Shown in pieces: positions 16,317 through 23,977 of a DNA stretch of 36,906 nt. Numbering within the stretch: the stretch's first letter is position 1; each line of letters starts with the position of its first letter. This DNA is from an uncultured bacterium (GTDB taxonomy: Bacteria > Muiribacteriota > Ozemobacteria > Ozemobacterales > Ozemobacteraceae): positions 1-36,906 of the forward strand of contig ONIU01000021.1 of the NCBI GenBank assembly GCA_900317935.1, in the 5' to 3' direction. The notes beneath the pieces are model-generated. The model saw only the letters and a program-made list of their open reading frames with translations, made no database searches and was not told the DNA's origin. The position numbers were made by a program, and so were the translations under genes.

Positions 16317-16472
16317 TTATTGTTTTCTTGCTTTTTTTACACCAAACCAGGATAAATCTCTGATTCTATCTTTTTGTAGTAATCTTCTTTTCTGTCTGTA
16401 TTTATAAAAGGTAAAAATAAAAGAACAAAAAAGAACGGCAATAATGCTAAGTAAGACATTTTCGTTTTTCAT
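16317..16472 (-). CDS. Small 51-residue single-TM protein
   Basis: The frame begins MKNENVLLSIIAVLFCSFIF, continues with a very basic segment (YRQKRRLLQKDR) and ends FGVKKARKQ. That is a single N-terminal membrane helix followed by a cytoplasmic basic tail. AGGAG lies 9 bases before the ATG, one of the better sites in the window. The gene occupies most of the gap between the TPR gene and the dihydropyrimidinase and is divergent from the latter. No family is recognised. The start signal and the hydrophobic-then-basic pattern make it a credible gene. Confidence 0.7.
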   Translation of the reverse strand: MKNENVLLSIIAVLFCSFIFTFYKYRQKRRLLQKDRIRDLSWFGVKKARKQ

Positions 16473-16492
16473 TTTTATAATCTCCTCATGAT

Positions 16493-16521
16493 TTGATTAA
16501 TTGAATCGGAGGGTGTACAAT
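16493..16521 (+). promoter_or_regulatory. Promoter candidate for the dihydropyrimidinase gene
   Basis: TTGATT (16493-16498) and TACAAT (16516-16521) are 17 bases apart, ahead of the heptad repeat and the gene. A second TATAAT at 16532-16537 lacks a matching -35. Confidence 0.5.
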
Positions 16522-16540
16522 ATTTTTTAACTATAATTTA

Positions 16541-16573
16541 GATATAAGATGTAAGATATAAGATGTAAGATTA
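16541..16573 (+). repeat. Short heptad tandem repeat in leader
   Basis: Four consecutive 7-base units (GATATAA, GATGTAA, GATATAA, GATGTAA) are followed by a partial GATTA. They sit in the 5' leader of the dihydropyrimidinase gene, between the promoter candidate and the ribosome binding site. Confidence 0.8.
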
Positions 16574-16592
16574 ATGATTAAAGGAGTAATGA

Positions 16593-17972
16593 ATGTTTGA
16601 CTTAGTAATTAAAAATGGGCTGATTTTCTTTGAAAATTCATTTGTTAATGCAGATTTAGCTATAGAAGGCGAGAAAATATCAGCAATCGGACAGAATTTA
16701 AGTGGTAAAAAAGAAATAGATGCTAAGGGAAAATGGGTTTTACCAGGTGCTGTTGATGCGCATACACATTTTTCTTTACCTTTTTATGATTCTATAGCCT
16801 CTGATGACTTTTATACTGGAAGTATTGCAGGTGCTGCAGGTGGAGTGACTACATTTATAGATTTTACTGCTCAGGAAAATCGAGAAGGTTTGATTTCTAG
16901 TATTAATAGACGTTTTGAAGAAGCAAAACCTGCCGCCATTGATTATTCTTTACATGCTTGTATTGCACAATTTACAGAAGAAGTAGCTAATCAGATTAAA
17001 TTACTTCCAGACTTGGGGATAATGAGTTTTAAGATTTTTACAGCTTACAATAAGATAGGCAGAATGCAGAATGACGAAAACCTATATAGAATAATGGAAT
17101 TATGTAAACTACATAATATTCTTGTTACTGTTCATGCTGAAAATGGTCTGGTCATTGATTATTTAACAAATGAAGCTGAAAAGAGAAATGAATTAGGAAT
17201 TACTGCTCTAAGAACAACTAGACCAGTATTTACTGAAAGTGAAGCTATATCAAGAGTTTGTAAATTTGCAAGATTTACTGGATGTAAAGCCCATATAGTT
17301 CATATTTCAAGCGGTGAAGGAGCAGAAACCTTAGAAGATGAAAAAATTAACGGAGCACCTGTAAGTGGCGAAACCTGTCCACAATACTTATATTTAGATG
17401 ATTCTGTTTTTGATAGACCAAATGGTCACTATTGGGGCTGCTGTCCGCCAGTAAGACCTCTTGGTCAGCAAGATCGAATCTGGAATTGTCTAAATAATGA
17501 AAGTGTAGCTATGGTAGCAACAGACCATTGTCCATTTAATAAAAAGGATAAAGATACCTGGGGTGGTTCTATTAATAGACTCCCAATGGGTATACCTGGA
17601 ATTGAAACTATGCCAGAACTTGTTTTGAATGGTGCTTTAAACGGCAAAGTCGATTTGGGTATTGCTATAAAGAGTATAACTGAAAATCCAGCTAAGATTT
17701 TTGGAATGTACCCCGAAAAGGGCTCTTTAATACCTGGAACTGATGCAGATATAATGATTTTCGACCAGAATGCTGAACAGACTATTACTCAGAAGAATCT
17801 TCATATGAATAATGACTATTCTGTATATGAAGGCTTAAAGATTAAAGGGAAAAATGCAATGACAATTCTTCGAGGAAAAGTTATTTTTGATGATTCAAAA
17901 GGCTGGTTAGGTGAAAAAGGGCAGGGTAGATTTATTAAGAGAAAAGCTCCGGATTCCAAATTCTTCGAATAA
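16593..17972 (+). CDS. Dihydropyrimidinase / D-hydantoinase
   Basis: The 459-residue protein has the classical cyclic amidohydrolase layout: VLPGAVDAHTHF (H57, H59 metal ligands), SFKIFTAY with K147 as the lysine expected to be carboxylated, TVHAENG (H181), the CKAHIVHISSGEG His, and VATDHCPF with the catalytic Asp. These fit the dihydropyrimidinase/hydantoinase branch of the superfamily rather than dihydroorotase. It would open 5,6-dihydrouracil/dihydrothymine or hydantoin rings in the cytoplasm. AAAGGAG lies about 6 bases before the ATG. It stands alone with its own promoter and a strong terminator, with no PydA/PydC-type neighbours, so the physiological pathway is open. Confidence 0.9.
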   Translation: MFDLVIKNGLIFFENSFVNADLAIEGEKISAIGQNLSGKKEIDAKGKWVLPGAVDAHTHFSLPFYDSIASDDFYTGSIAGAAGGVTTFIDFTAQENREGLISSINRRFEEAKPAAIDYSLHACIAQFTEEVANQIKLLPDLGIMSFKIFTAYNKIGRMQNDENLYRIMELCKLHNILVTVHAENGLVIDYLTNEAEKRNELGITALRTTRPVFTESEAISRVCKFARFTGCKAHIVHISSGEGAETLEDEKINGAPVSGETCPQYLYLDDSVFDRPNGHYWGCCPPVRPLGQQDRIWNCLNNESVAMVATDHCPFNKKDKDTWGGSINRLPMGIPGIETMPELVLNGALNGKVDLGIAIKSITENPAKIFGMYPEKGSLIPGTDADIMIFDQNAEQTITQKNLHMNNDYSVYEGLKIKGKNAMTILRGKVIFDDSKGWLGEKGQGRFIKRKAPDSKFFE

Positions 17973-17976
17973 GAAC

Positions 17977-18010
17977 AAAAAAACGCTTACTTTAATGTAA
18001 GCGTTTTTTT
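17977..18010 (+). terminator. Terminator of dihydropyrimidinase gene
   Basis: A perfect 8-bp stem (ACGCTTAC/GTAAGCGT, loop TTTAAT) is flanked by A6 and T6, directly after the stop. Confidence 0.93.
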
Positions 18011-18017
18011 ATAGGAA

Positions 18018-18072
18018 AACTACGTGATAGTCGCGTAGTTCTTTGTTTGCGACTTTAACTAAAAAACAAAGA
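18018..18072. repeat. Two small hairpins between convergent genes
   Basis: AACTACG/CGTAGTT (18018-18040) and a second pairing of GTTCTTTGTTT with AAACAAAGAAC (18038-18073) lie back to back, between the two terminators of the convergent dihydropyrimidinase gene and rpmA. No coding potential. Confidence 0.5.
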
Positions 18073-18104
18073 ACCTGTTCTATACTTATAGAAACAGGTT
18101 CTTT
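18068..18104 (-). terminator. Terminator of the rplU-prp-rpmA operon
   Basis: AAAGAACCTGTTCTA pairs with TAGAAACAGGTTCTTT (one bulge, short loop). It lies 15 bases past the rpmA stop and is followed by T-rich sequence on the minus strand. Confidence 0.85.
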
Positions 18105-18118
18105 ATTTTAATTATTGA

Positions 18119-18388
18119 TTAGTTAGCAGCTTGTTCAACTTCAGGAATTACGCTAACAGCATGTTTTCCCTTGTACCACAAGAACTTAACAGTACCATCG
18201 GTAAGAGCGAAAAGAGTATCGTCTTTACCAATACCAACATTAAGTGCTGGATGGATTTTAGTACCGTTCTGTCTAACTATAATATTACCAGCGATAACTT
18301 TTTCGCCAGCATATTTTTTAATACCAAGTCGTTGTGCATTAGACTCTCTACCATTGGTTGATGAGCCTTGTCCCTTTTTATGAGCCAT
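18119..18388 (-). CDS. rpmA: 50S ribosomal protein L27
   Basis: The 89-residue protein shows the L27 pattern [25 protein letters not shown] near the start (basic N-tail reaching the peptidyl-transferase centre), then [26 protein letters not shown] and GTVKF. GGAG lies 8 bases before the ATG. The protein starts directly at the mature end: there is no cleavable N-terminal extension of the Firmicutes type, and the 14-base gap to prp leaves no room for one. It is the third gene of the rplU-prp-rpmA operon. Confidence 0.97.
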   Translation of the reverse strand: MAHKKGQGSSTNGRESNAQRLGIKKYAGEKVIAGNIIVRQNGTKIHPALNVGIGKDDTLFALTDGTVKFLWYKGKHAVSVIPEVEQAAN

Positions 18389-18402
18389 GATAAATCTCCT
18401 GA

Positions 18403-18711
18403 CTAATTCAATTTAACCTGTTCCGGATAAGATTCTGAAATCTTATGGAACCCTTCTTTAAAAATTTCACTAATAATTTTAAACTCTTTTGCTGATTCTA
18501 TCGGAACTTCAATTAGTAATTCGCAATCACCTGACTGAAATTTACCTTTAAATTCAGCTTTTAAGTTTTTTTCAATTCCTCTGACAAATGTTTGTGTTAA
18601 TGCAGATACTGCAGCACAAACGATATCTTCGCCTTTTTTGTTAGAACTATGTCCTTTTACGGTTAATTCTAACTTATTTGAAGCTACCTCAGAGAAAGAG
18701 ATAACAATCAT
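18403..18711 (-). CDS. prp: Prp-family cysteine protease (L27-associated, DUF464)
   Basis: The 102-residue protein has the family signature [19 protein letters not shown]. The catalytic His (H21) and Cys (C32) are both present. In Firmicutes, Prp removes the N-terminal extension of L27. It sits, as usual, between rplU and rpmA. Its ATG overlaps the rplU stop by one base (TAATG), a translational coupling arrangement. Here L27 has no extension to cleave (see findings), so its target or role may differ. Confidence 0.9.
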   Translation of the reverse strand: MIVISFSEVASNKLELTVKGHSSNKKGEDIVCAAVSALTQTFVRGIEKNLKAEFKGKFQSGDCELLIEVPIESAKEFKIISEIFKEGFHKISESYPEQVKLN

Positions 18712-19022
18712 TAAGCCTTGATATCTTGGATTTCGAGGGCTGTGAAATGTTGTCTATGACCATATTTGCGGCGATAGTTTACTTTGCTCTTATATTTAAG
18801 AACAAGAATCTTTTTACCACGGCCATGACCAACAACCTTGGCTGATACCTGAGCACCCTTTACATAGGGCTGACCAATCTGCATATTGTCGCCATCTTTA
18901 ACCATCAAAACTTTATCGATAGTTAAAGTTTCGTTAGCAGCCTGATCGAGTTTTTCGCAGCGAATTCTGCTGCCTTTTTCAACATTATACTGTCTTCCAC
19001 CTAATTCAATAATGGCGTACAT
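18711..19022 (-). CDS. rplU: 50S ribosomal protein L21
   Basis: The 103-residue protein begins MYAIIELGGRQYNVEKG, the standard L21 start, and ends with the conserved YKSKVNYRRKYGHRQHFTALEI. GGGAG lies 8 bases before this ATG. A longer frame starting at a TTG at 19037 overlaps that site and is rejected. It is the first gene of the rplU-prp-rpmA operon. Confidence 0.97.
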   Translation of the reverse strand: MYAIIELGGRQYNVEKGSRIRCEKLDQAANETLTIDKVLMVKDGDNMQIGQPYVKGAQVSAKVVGHGRGKKILVLKYKSKVNYRRKYGHRQHFTALEIQDIKA

Positions 19023-19051
19023 TTTATTTACTCCCAATCTGGTTGTTTTAG

Positions 19052-19072
19052 TAAGTTCCTTTAGAGAACTTA
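19052..19072 (-). promoter_or_regulatory. Small hairpin in the rplU leader
   Basis: TAAGTTC/GAACTTA forms a 7-bp stem about 30 bases upstream of the rplU start, inside the untranslated leader. L21 leaders are autoregulatory in some Firmicutes. Whether this hairpin has such a role is speculation. Confidence 0.35.
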
Positions 19073-19180
19073 AGGTTTTTGTTACGGGTTTATATGGGAT
19101 TAATATTTATATCACTTTCTTTATTAAAAATCTAGTACTTATTAAAAAAATATTATTTTTTTTGTGTACATTTATAAACC

Positions 19181-21277
19181 TTAAAGTATTGTAAGTAAAT
19201 CCTGATACTTAGCCATTGGCCAAAATTCGTCAGCAATGAGTTCTTCTGTATTATCAACATAGATTCTCAGCGCCTCTAAAGCTTTTTCTGCTTTATCTGC
19301 AAAAAACTTAGCCTTAGAAAATAAATCATTCTGAGAAGTAGAGATAATATCTTCTAACTCGTTGGTTTTTTCTTTAATTCTTATGTAAAGATTTTCAAAA
19401 GTTTTGACTTCTTCAATAAGAATTTCTGAAGGACAACCAGCGTTTTTCATATTTGCTGCAGCCGTTGCAGACAAGGAAATTTGCTTGGTTAATGCTGGCA
19501 AAATCAAAGTTCTTGCAATGTTTGTAGCTGTCTTATATTCGATTTCCTTTGTCTTAACATAGGTTTCTAGTTTGATATCGACTTTTGCCTTAACTTCTCT
19601 TTCTGTCAAAACATGAGTTCTTTCCATTAATTCTATTGCATCTTTTGTCAAGTAAGAGGGTAGGGCAGCAGGAGTATTTTTAGCATTTGGAAGTCCTAAT
19701 CTGGTTCCTGTTTCTTCCCAGGATTCAGAATAACCATTACCTTCAAATCTGATTCTTCTTGTTTCTTTAAAAACTTCTTTTAAAACTCTTAAGGCACTTT
19801 CTCTAACATCCATATTTTTATTTTGAGCCATTCTTTTTTCTATCGTAAATAAGCCATAAGTACAAAGCTGATTTAGAATAGTAACAGCTTCTGCTGGATT
19901 TTGAGAAGAACCTACAGCTCTGAATTCAAATTTATTTCCAGTAAATGCTATTGGTGAAGTTCTATTTCTGTCAGAATAATCCTTAGATATTTTTGGAAGG
20001 TTGCGTACACCAAGATTTATGTTGGCCATTGTCTGTTCGTTAAGATTATCTGTATTTTCAATCTGATCTATGAGTTTTGTCAGATATTCACCTAAGTAAA
20101 TAGACATTATTGCTGGCGGAGCTTCATTAGCACCTAATCTATGGTCGTTCCCGGCATCTGCAACACTGGCTCTTAATAAGCCGCCAAATTTATCAACTCC
20201 AAGCATTAAAGCCCCAAGAGTTATCAAGAAGTTTATATTTTTTAAAGGTGAAGCAGAGGGTTCTAAGTAGTTTGTTCCGGTATTATCACCAATAGACCAG
20301 TTGACATGTTTCCCTGACCCATTTAATCCAGCATAAGGTTTTTCATGTAATAGAACTACCAGGCCAAATTCTTCAGCAACTCCTTTCATAACATTCATAA
20401 GTTGTAGATTGTGGTCTATTGCAAGATTTGCATCTTCAAACAATACAGCTAATTCAAACTGATTTGGAGATACTTCATTGTGTCTGGTTTTAGCTGGAAT
20501 ACCTCTTCTATATAATTCATGGTCTAAGGTTTCCATAAATTTAGTCATTTTTTCTGGAATAGCTCCTAGATAATGGTCTTCCATCTGTTGCCCTTTCGGA
20601 GGCAAGCAACCAAATAGAGTTCTTCCACATATTCTTAAATCTGGTCTAGAATCATATAGTTTTTTGGATACTACAAAGTATTCTTGTTCAGGACCGCAAT
20701 TAACAGTAATTCGTCTAGCCATTCTGTTGCCTAGCATTCTCTGCAGTTTAATGCAAGCATCGTTTAGACTTCTGACTGATCTTAAATAAGGAGTTTTTAA
20801 GTCTAATACTTCACCGGTCCAAGAAAGAAAAACAGATGGTATTACCAAAGTTTTTGTTTTACCTGTTTCTAATAAGAAAGCAGGGGAGGTTGGATCCCAG
20901 GCAGTGTATCCTCTAGCTTCAAAAGTTGAGCGTATACCACCAGATGGGAAGGAAGATGCGTCTGGTTCGCTTTGAATCAGCTGTTTCCCAGAAAATCTTT
21001 CTACTATTTCCCAGTTGTCTGTATAGGTAATGAATGAATCATGCTTTTCTGCTGTTCCGCCTCTTTGAGGTTGGAACCAGTGTGTAAAATGTGTTGCTCC
21101 ATTGCTGATTGCCCATTCTTTCATAGCATGAGCTATATTTTCAGCAATAGAATCATCTAGTGGAGAACCATTCTGTATTGTAGACATTAATTTTTCGTAT
21201 GTGTCACTACTTAAACGTTCTCGCATAACTTTTTTATTAAAAACTAGTTCGCCAAAAAAATCGGAAATATTTGCCAT
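19181..21277 (-). CDS. glnN: Glutamine synthetase type III
   Basis: The protein is about 698 residues, the right size for GSIII, and differs from the ~450-residue GSI. Diagnostic segments are RGGTAEKHDSF, TRHNEVSPNQFELA, LLHEKPYAGLNGSGKHVNWS and AGNDHRLGANEAPPA. It makes glutamine from glutamate, ammonia and ATP in the cytoplasm. I start at the ATG at 21277 (MANISDFFGELVFN), with GGAG 5 bases upstream. A longer frame from a TTG at 21337 adds 20 residues that do not belong. The gene stands alone. No PII gene or clear NtrC-type site is visible nearby. Confidence 0.95.
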   Translation of the reverse strand: MANISDFFGELVFNKKVMRERLSSDTYEKLMSTIQNGSPLDDSIAENIAHAMKEWAISNGATHFTHWFQPQRGGTAEKHDSFITYTDNWEIVERFSGKQLIQSEPDASSFPSGGIRSTFEARGYTAWDPTSPAFLLETGKTKTLVIPSVFLSWTGEVLDLKTPYLRSVRSLNDACIKLQRMLGNRMARRITVNCGPEQEYFVVSKKLYDSRPDLRICGRTLFGCLPPKGQQMEDHYLGAIPEKMTKFMETLDHELYRRGIPAKTRHNEVSPNQFELAVLFEDANLAIDHNLQLMNVMKGVAEEFGLVVLLHEKPYAGLNGSGKHVNWSIGDNTGTNYLEPSASPLKNINFLITLGALMLGVDKFGGLLRASVADAGNDHRLGANEAPPAIMSIYLGEYLTKLIDQIENTDNLNEQTMANINLGVRNLPKISKDYSDRNRTSPIAFTGNKFEFRAVGSSQNPAEAVTILNQLCTYGLFTIEKRMAQNKNMDVRESALRVLKEVFKETRRIRFEGNGYSESWEETGTRLGLPNAKNTPAALPSYLTKDAIELMERTHVLTEREVKAKVDIKLETYVKTKEIEYKTATNIARTLILPALTKQISLSATAAANMKNAGCPSEILIEEVKTFENLYIRIKEKTNELEDIISTSQNDLFSKAKFFADKAEKALEALRIYVDNTEELIADEFWPMAKYQDLLTIL

Positions 21278-21470
21278 AAAAACTCCACAATTTTTAAAAA
21301 TTTGCTTGATGATATTAATATTTCGGAAAATTGTCAATCCAATTTTAGTAACTTTACATTAAAGTTGCTAAAAATTACTTGATAATTTAAGTAAAATTAT
21401 ATCAATTATTTAAAATCGGTAAATATCATGGTTATTATGTAAACCAATCGAAAGAATTACTTATTTAGAA

Positions 21471-21547
21471 ATTAGTGGTAAGTGATTAGTGATAGGTGGT
21501 AGGTGATAGGTGATGGGTGGTATGTGTTAAGTGTTAAGTGGTAGATG
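21471..21547. repeat. Degenerate heptanucleotide tandem repeat
   Basis: Ten consecutive 7-base units, mostly of the form NTRNGTG (ATTAGTG, GTAAGTG, ATTAGTG, ATAGGTG, GTAGGTG, ATAGGTG, ATGGGTG, GTATGTG, TTAAGTG, TTAAGTG), are followed by a decayed GTAGATG. The tract runs up to the stop codon of the creatininase-like gene. The upstream part of the gap (21278-21470) shows one ATTATGTAAACC copy and otherwise nothing recognisable. Confidence 0.9.
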
Positions 21548-21548
21548 G

Positions 21549-22382
21549 TCACATTTCATCCAAGTCGACCATCTTTAAGAGCATTCTTATTGGCAATGGC
21601 AATTCTGGTAGTTCATTCCCCTGACTTACAAATTTCATAGACTCGGCTAAAGCTATAGAAGCTTGGGTTAGATAAAGTTCACCCATTTCTTTGGATGCTT
21701 TAGAAGGAGAACCTAAATAGCCATTTTCAGAGCCCATTTCTTTAAATGAAAAATTACCTTTTAGCATTTCCCAGCTTTTATTTACATTACAATCTGGAAG
21801 ATCATGAAGATTTTTATATTTAATTAAAGAAGGATCTAAGGATAATAATGCACTCGTTTCTTTTATATCTGCATGAATTTCATTCTTAGAATCTAAATTC
21901 ATATTTGTAAGAAACTGCGCTATTTTGTCATCGTTTGAGAAATTCCATAATGGCATTGGATCAAAAGCCATAAAGTCTGGTAGTGCATTTAAATCTTGAA
22001 TTGCAGTGTTTACAGCTTTTAATGCATCTGGAGAAACAGACATATTTACAAAGAATAAACATCTGAAACCATCATTAGCAAAAGAATTACCAATATCATA
22101 TAATGCATCGGAATATGTCCTTGCTGACATTGAAAAACAACTTGGAAATCCTGCATTATTCTGGCATGGTATATATGGTAAAGTTGGGGCTATTAAACAG
22201 CTATATTCTTCTTTTTTTAATCTATTGACTGCCATATATGCTATGGTTTCAGCAATAAATGTTTTAGTTCCAAAAGGAAGATGAGGTCCATGTTGTTCAA
22301 CTGAACCTAGTGGTACAATTACAAACGTATTTGCTTTTTCTAGAACTGAAAGTTCTTCTGTTGTTAAATATGTCAAATTCAT
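21549..22382 (-). CDS. Creatininase-family protein, probably catalytically degenerate
   Basis: The fold signature is LGSVEQHGPHLPFGTK, from the creatininase/creatinine amidohydrolase family. The expected GTD Asp metal ligand is Lys (K43 counting from the upstream in-frame ATG). The later GHGGN or GHYEN motif is replaced by NMSVS (116-120), so the metal-binding His is gone. EQH (32-34) and an IHADIKETS segment resembling HAGE.ETS remain. It is therefore unlikely to bind the usual two metals. I start at the ATG at 22382: a good promoter (TTGACT-17-TAAAAT, 22418-22390) overlaps the upstream ATG at 22391 and places transcription start at the later one. No Shine-Dalgarno site. The heptad repeat begins right after its stop. 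Confidence 0.75.
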   Translation of the reverse strand: MNLTYLTTEELSVLEKANTFVIVPLGSVEQHGPHLPFGTKTFIAETIAYMAVNRLKKEEYSCLIAPTLPYIPCQNNAGFPSCFSMSARTYSDALYDIGNSFANDGFRCLFFVNMSVSPDALKAVNTAIQDLNALPDFMAFDPMPLWNFSNDDKIAQFLTNMNLDSKNEIHADIKETSALLSLDPSLIKYKNLHDLPDCNVNKSWEMLKGNFSFKEMGSENGYLGSPSKASKEMGELYLTQASIALAESMKFVSQGNELPELPLPIRMLLKMVDLDEM

Positions 22383-22389
22383 GGGGTAC

Positions 22390-22418
22390 ATTTTAATTAT
22401 TTAGTAGTTTTTAGTCAA
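22390..22418 (-). promoter_or_regulatory. Promoter of the creatininase-like gene
   Basis: On the minus strand, TTGACT (plus 22413-22418) and TAAAAT (plus 22390-22395) are 17 bases apart. The predicted transcription start falls on or next to the ATG at 22382, implying a leaderless message. Confidence 0.6.
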
Positions 22419-22442
22419 GTTTATATATAGATTTGAATCTAT

Positions 22443-23372
22443 TTACTTTTGTTTATTGTCTTTATAGTATTTTTTATTTAATTTTAAAATGTCTCTTATA
22501 TTAAGCAATTCCTTTGCAAGCGTATAGTAATTATGAGGATCTATTGGTTTAATCGTTAGAATATAAATCATATTTCGATGTGCACATATTAAGTAATTTT
22601 TACTATTTAATTTAACAAAATTAGCCCTTATACTATTATTGAAAAAGTCTCTAACAATGTTTTCACTTTCATTTGAACTCAATAACCACATATCTGAGAA
22701 GGCTTTATCTGATGAAAAATCTATATCTTGTACTTCATTTAGATTTAATAATTCTAAGATTTTGTCTTTTGTTGTTTCATATCTAATTTGAAAATCAGGA
22801 AGAATAAAAGACTTGTCGAATAATACGCACATAGTTACGAAATGCTTAATTTCGTGTTTTATTGTTTCAGTAATTTCTTTATAATTTTCATAATTGTATT
22901 TATTTCTAACTATGACTCTTTTATTCCTTGTTTCTGTCTCAAAAGTTGACCATTCCAAGTCTCCGACATAGATTGTTTGATTGTTAATTATTTGTTCAAA
23001 TACATCTGCAAACGTAAGTTTTTCTTTACTATGAAAGAATTCTACAAAAGATAATTCTTTTAGGGGTTCGTCTAATGTGGGAATATATTTTGAATCAGAT
23101 TTTGAAATATAATCTTTTATTTGTTTTTTTCTTTCATCATATGAGATTTTATCATTTATCATTTTGTTTTTATGGATGTTATGAATTATATATCCTATAA
23201 CTACTAACAATAAGAAGATGGTTGATAATATTTTTATAAAAAATTCTGCATCTTCTTTATTCTTTGGCATAACTAAAATAGTAAATACAACAAAAAATAA
23301 ACTTATACCTATAATAATAAAATCTATGATTGTAAGGTTACGATCTTTAATTGGGCCATTATAACGTGACAT
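22443..23372 (-). CDS. Unknown two-TM protein with large cytoplasmic domain
   Basis: The 309-residue protein has two closely spaced hydrophobic helices (residues ~13-34 and ~45-65) and then a ~240-residue soluble, charged region. One segment (ETIKHEIKHFVTM) recalls a metal-binding HExxH-like helix, but the spacing (HEIKH) lacks the protease follow-up, so I do not call a peptidase. A TATAAT box lies about 30 bases upstream. The palindromic repeat array occupies the rest of its upstream region. No family recognised. Confidence 0.7.
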   Translation of the reverse strand: MSRYNGPIKDRNLTIIDFIIIGISLFFVVFTILVMPKNKEDAEFFIKILSTIFLLLVVIGYIIHNIHKNKMINDKISYDERKKQIKDYISKSDSKYIPTLDEPLKELSFVEFFHSKEKLTFADVFEQIINNQTIYVGDLEWSTFETETRNKRVIVRNKYNYENYKEITETIKHEIKHFVTMCVLFDKSFILPDFQIRYETTKDKILELLNLNEVQDIDFSSDKAFSDMWLLSSNESENIVRDFFNNSIRANFVKLNSKNYLICAHRNMIYILTIKPIDPHNYYTLAKELLNIRDILKLNKKYYKDNKQK

Positions 23373-23457
23373 TTTTTTCTCTGAGATAAATCCTTTCTTT
23401 TATTATAATATAAAATTTTGAATGAAAGGGAAATAAAAACATAAACGTCCGATAATA

Positions 23458-23941
23458 TATATTATGTAAACCTAAAGGCTTACATAATATATCTGCGTGT
23501 TATGCAAACCTAATGTCTTACATAACACGCTTATTATTTTTATTTGTTTTTATCAAAAAATAATTGTTTTAAATAATACCTATTTTTTTTCAAACCATAA
23601 GGCTTACATAATATTTGTGCGAGTTATGCAAACCTAATGTCTTACATAACTCGCTTATTCTTATAGTTTTTATAATCTTGATGGTTTTCAAACAATTAGA
23701 CTTACATAATATATTTGTTAGTTATGCAAACTTATTGGCTTACATAACTCGCTTTTTCTTATTTATAATCTTAATGTTTTACAAGCCATAAGTCTTACAT
23801 AATATTTGTGCGAGTTATGCAAACTTATTGGCTTATATAACACGTTTGTTTTTATTTATAATCTTAATGCTTTTCAAACCATAAGGCTTACATAATATTT
23901 GTGCGAGTTATGCAAACTTATTGGCTTACATAACTCGTTTA
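23458..23941. repeat. Five-unit palindromic tandem repeat array
   Basis: Five related units fill the 605-base gap between two minus-strand genes. Taking TTACATAAT as anchor, they start at 23480, 23604, 23702, 23795 and 23888 (spacing 124, 98, 93, 93). Each unit holds two copies of a ~20-base sub-repeat (AAAC-N6-7-CTTACATAA), alternately ending in T and C. Each also holds a hairpin pairing GCGAGTTATG with CATAACTCGC across a 16-base loop, intact in units 2 and 5, a variant in unit 1 (GCGTGTTATG/CATAACACGC) and degraded in units 3 and 4. Unit 1 has an extra hairpin (ATATTATGTA/TACATAATAT). No ORF lies in the array. Confidence 0.9.
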
Positions 23942-23977
23942 TTCTTGTTGTTTATATAATATTGATGGTATGATTTA

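Noticed and set aside
15974..16592. A riboswitch or tRNA in the ~620-base gap
   Set aside because: No tRNA-like cloverleaf or known riboswitch core motif was recognised. The contents are the mini ORF, the stem-loop, the 51-residue gene, a promoter candidate and the heptad repeat.
22443..23372. HEIKH in the two-TM protein as a zinc protease site
   Set aside because: The spacing is HExxH-like only in part (H-E-I-K-H), without the conserved Asn/Glu third ligand region or other protease features. Chance occurrence in a Lys/Glu-rich helix is likely.
23458..23941. Palindromic array as a CRISPR array
   Set aside because: Units are longer than typical CRISPR repeats, the intervals between them are themselves similar to each other rather than unique spacers, and no cas gene is in the window.
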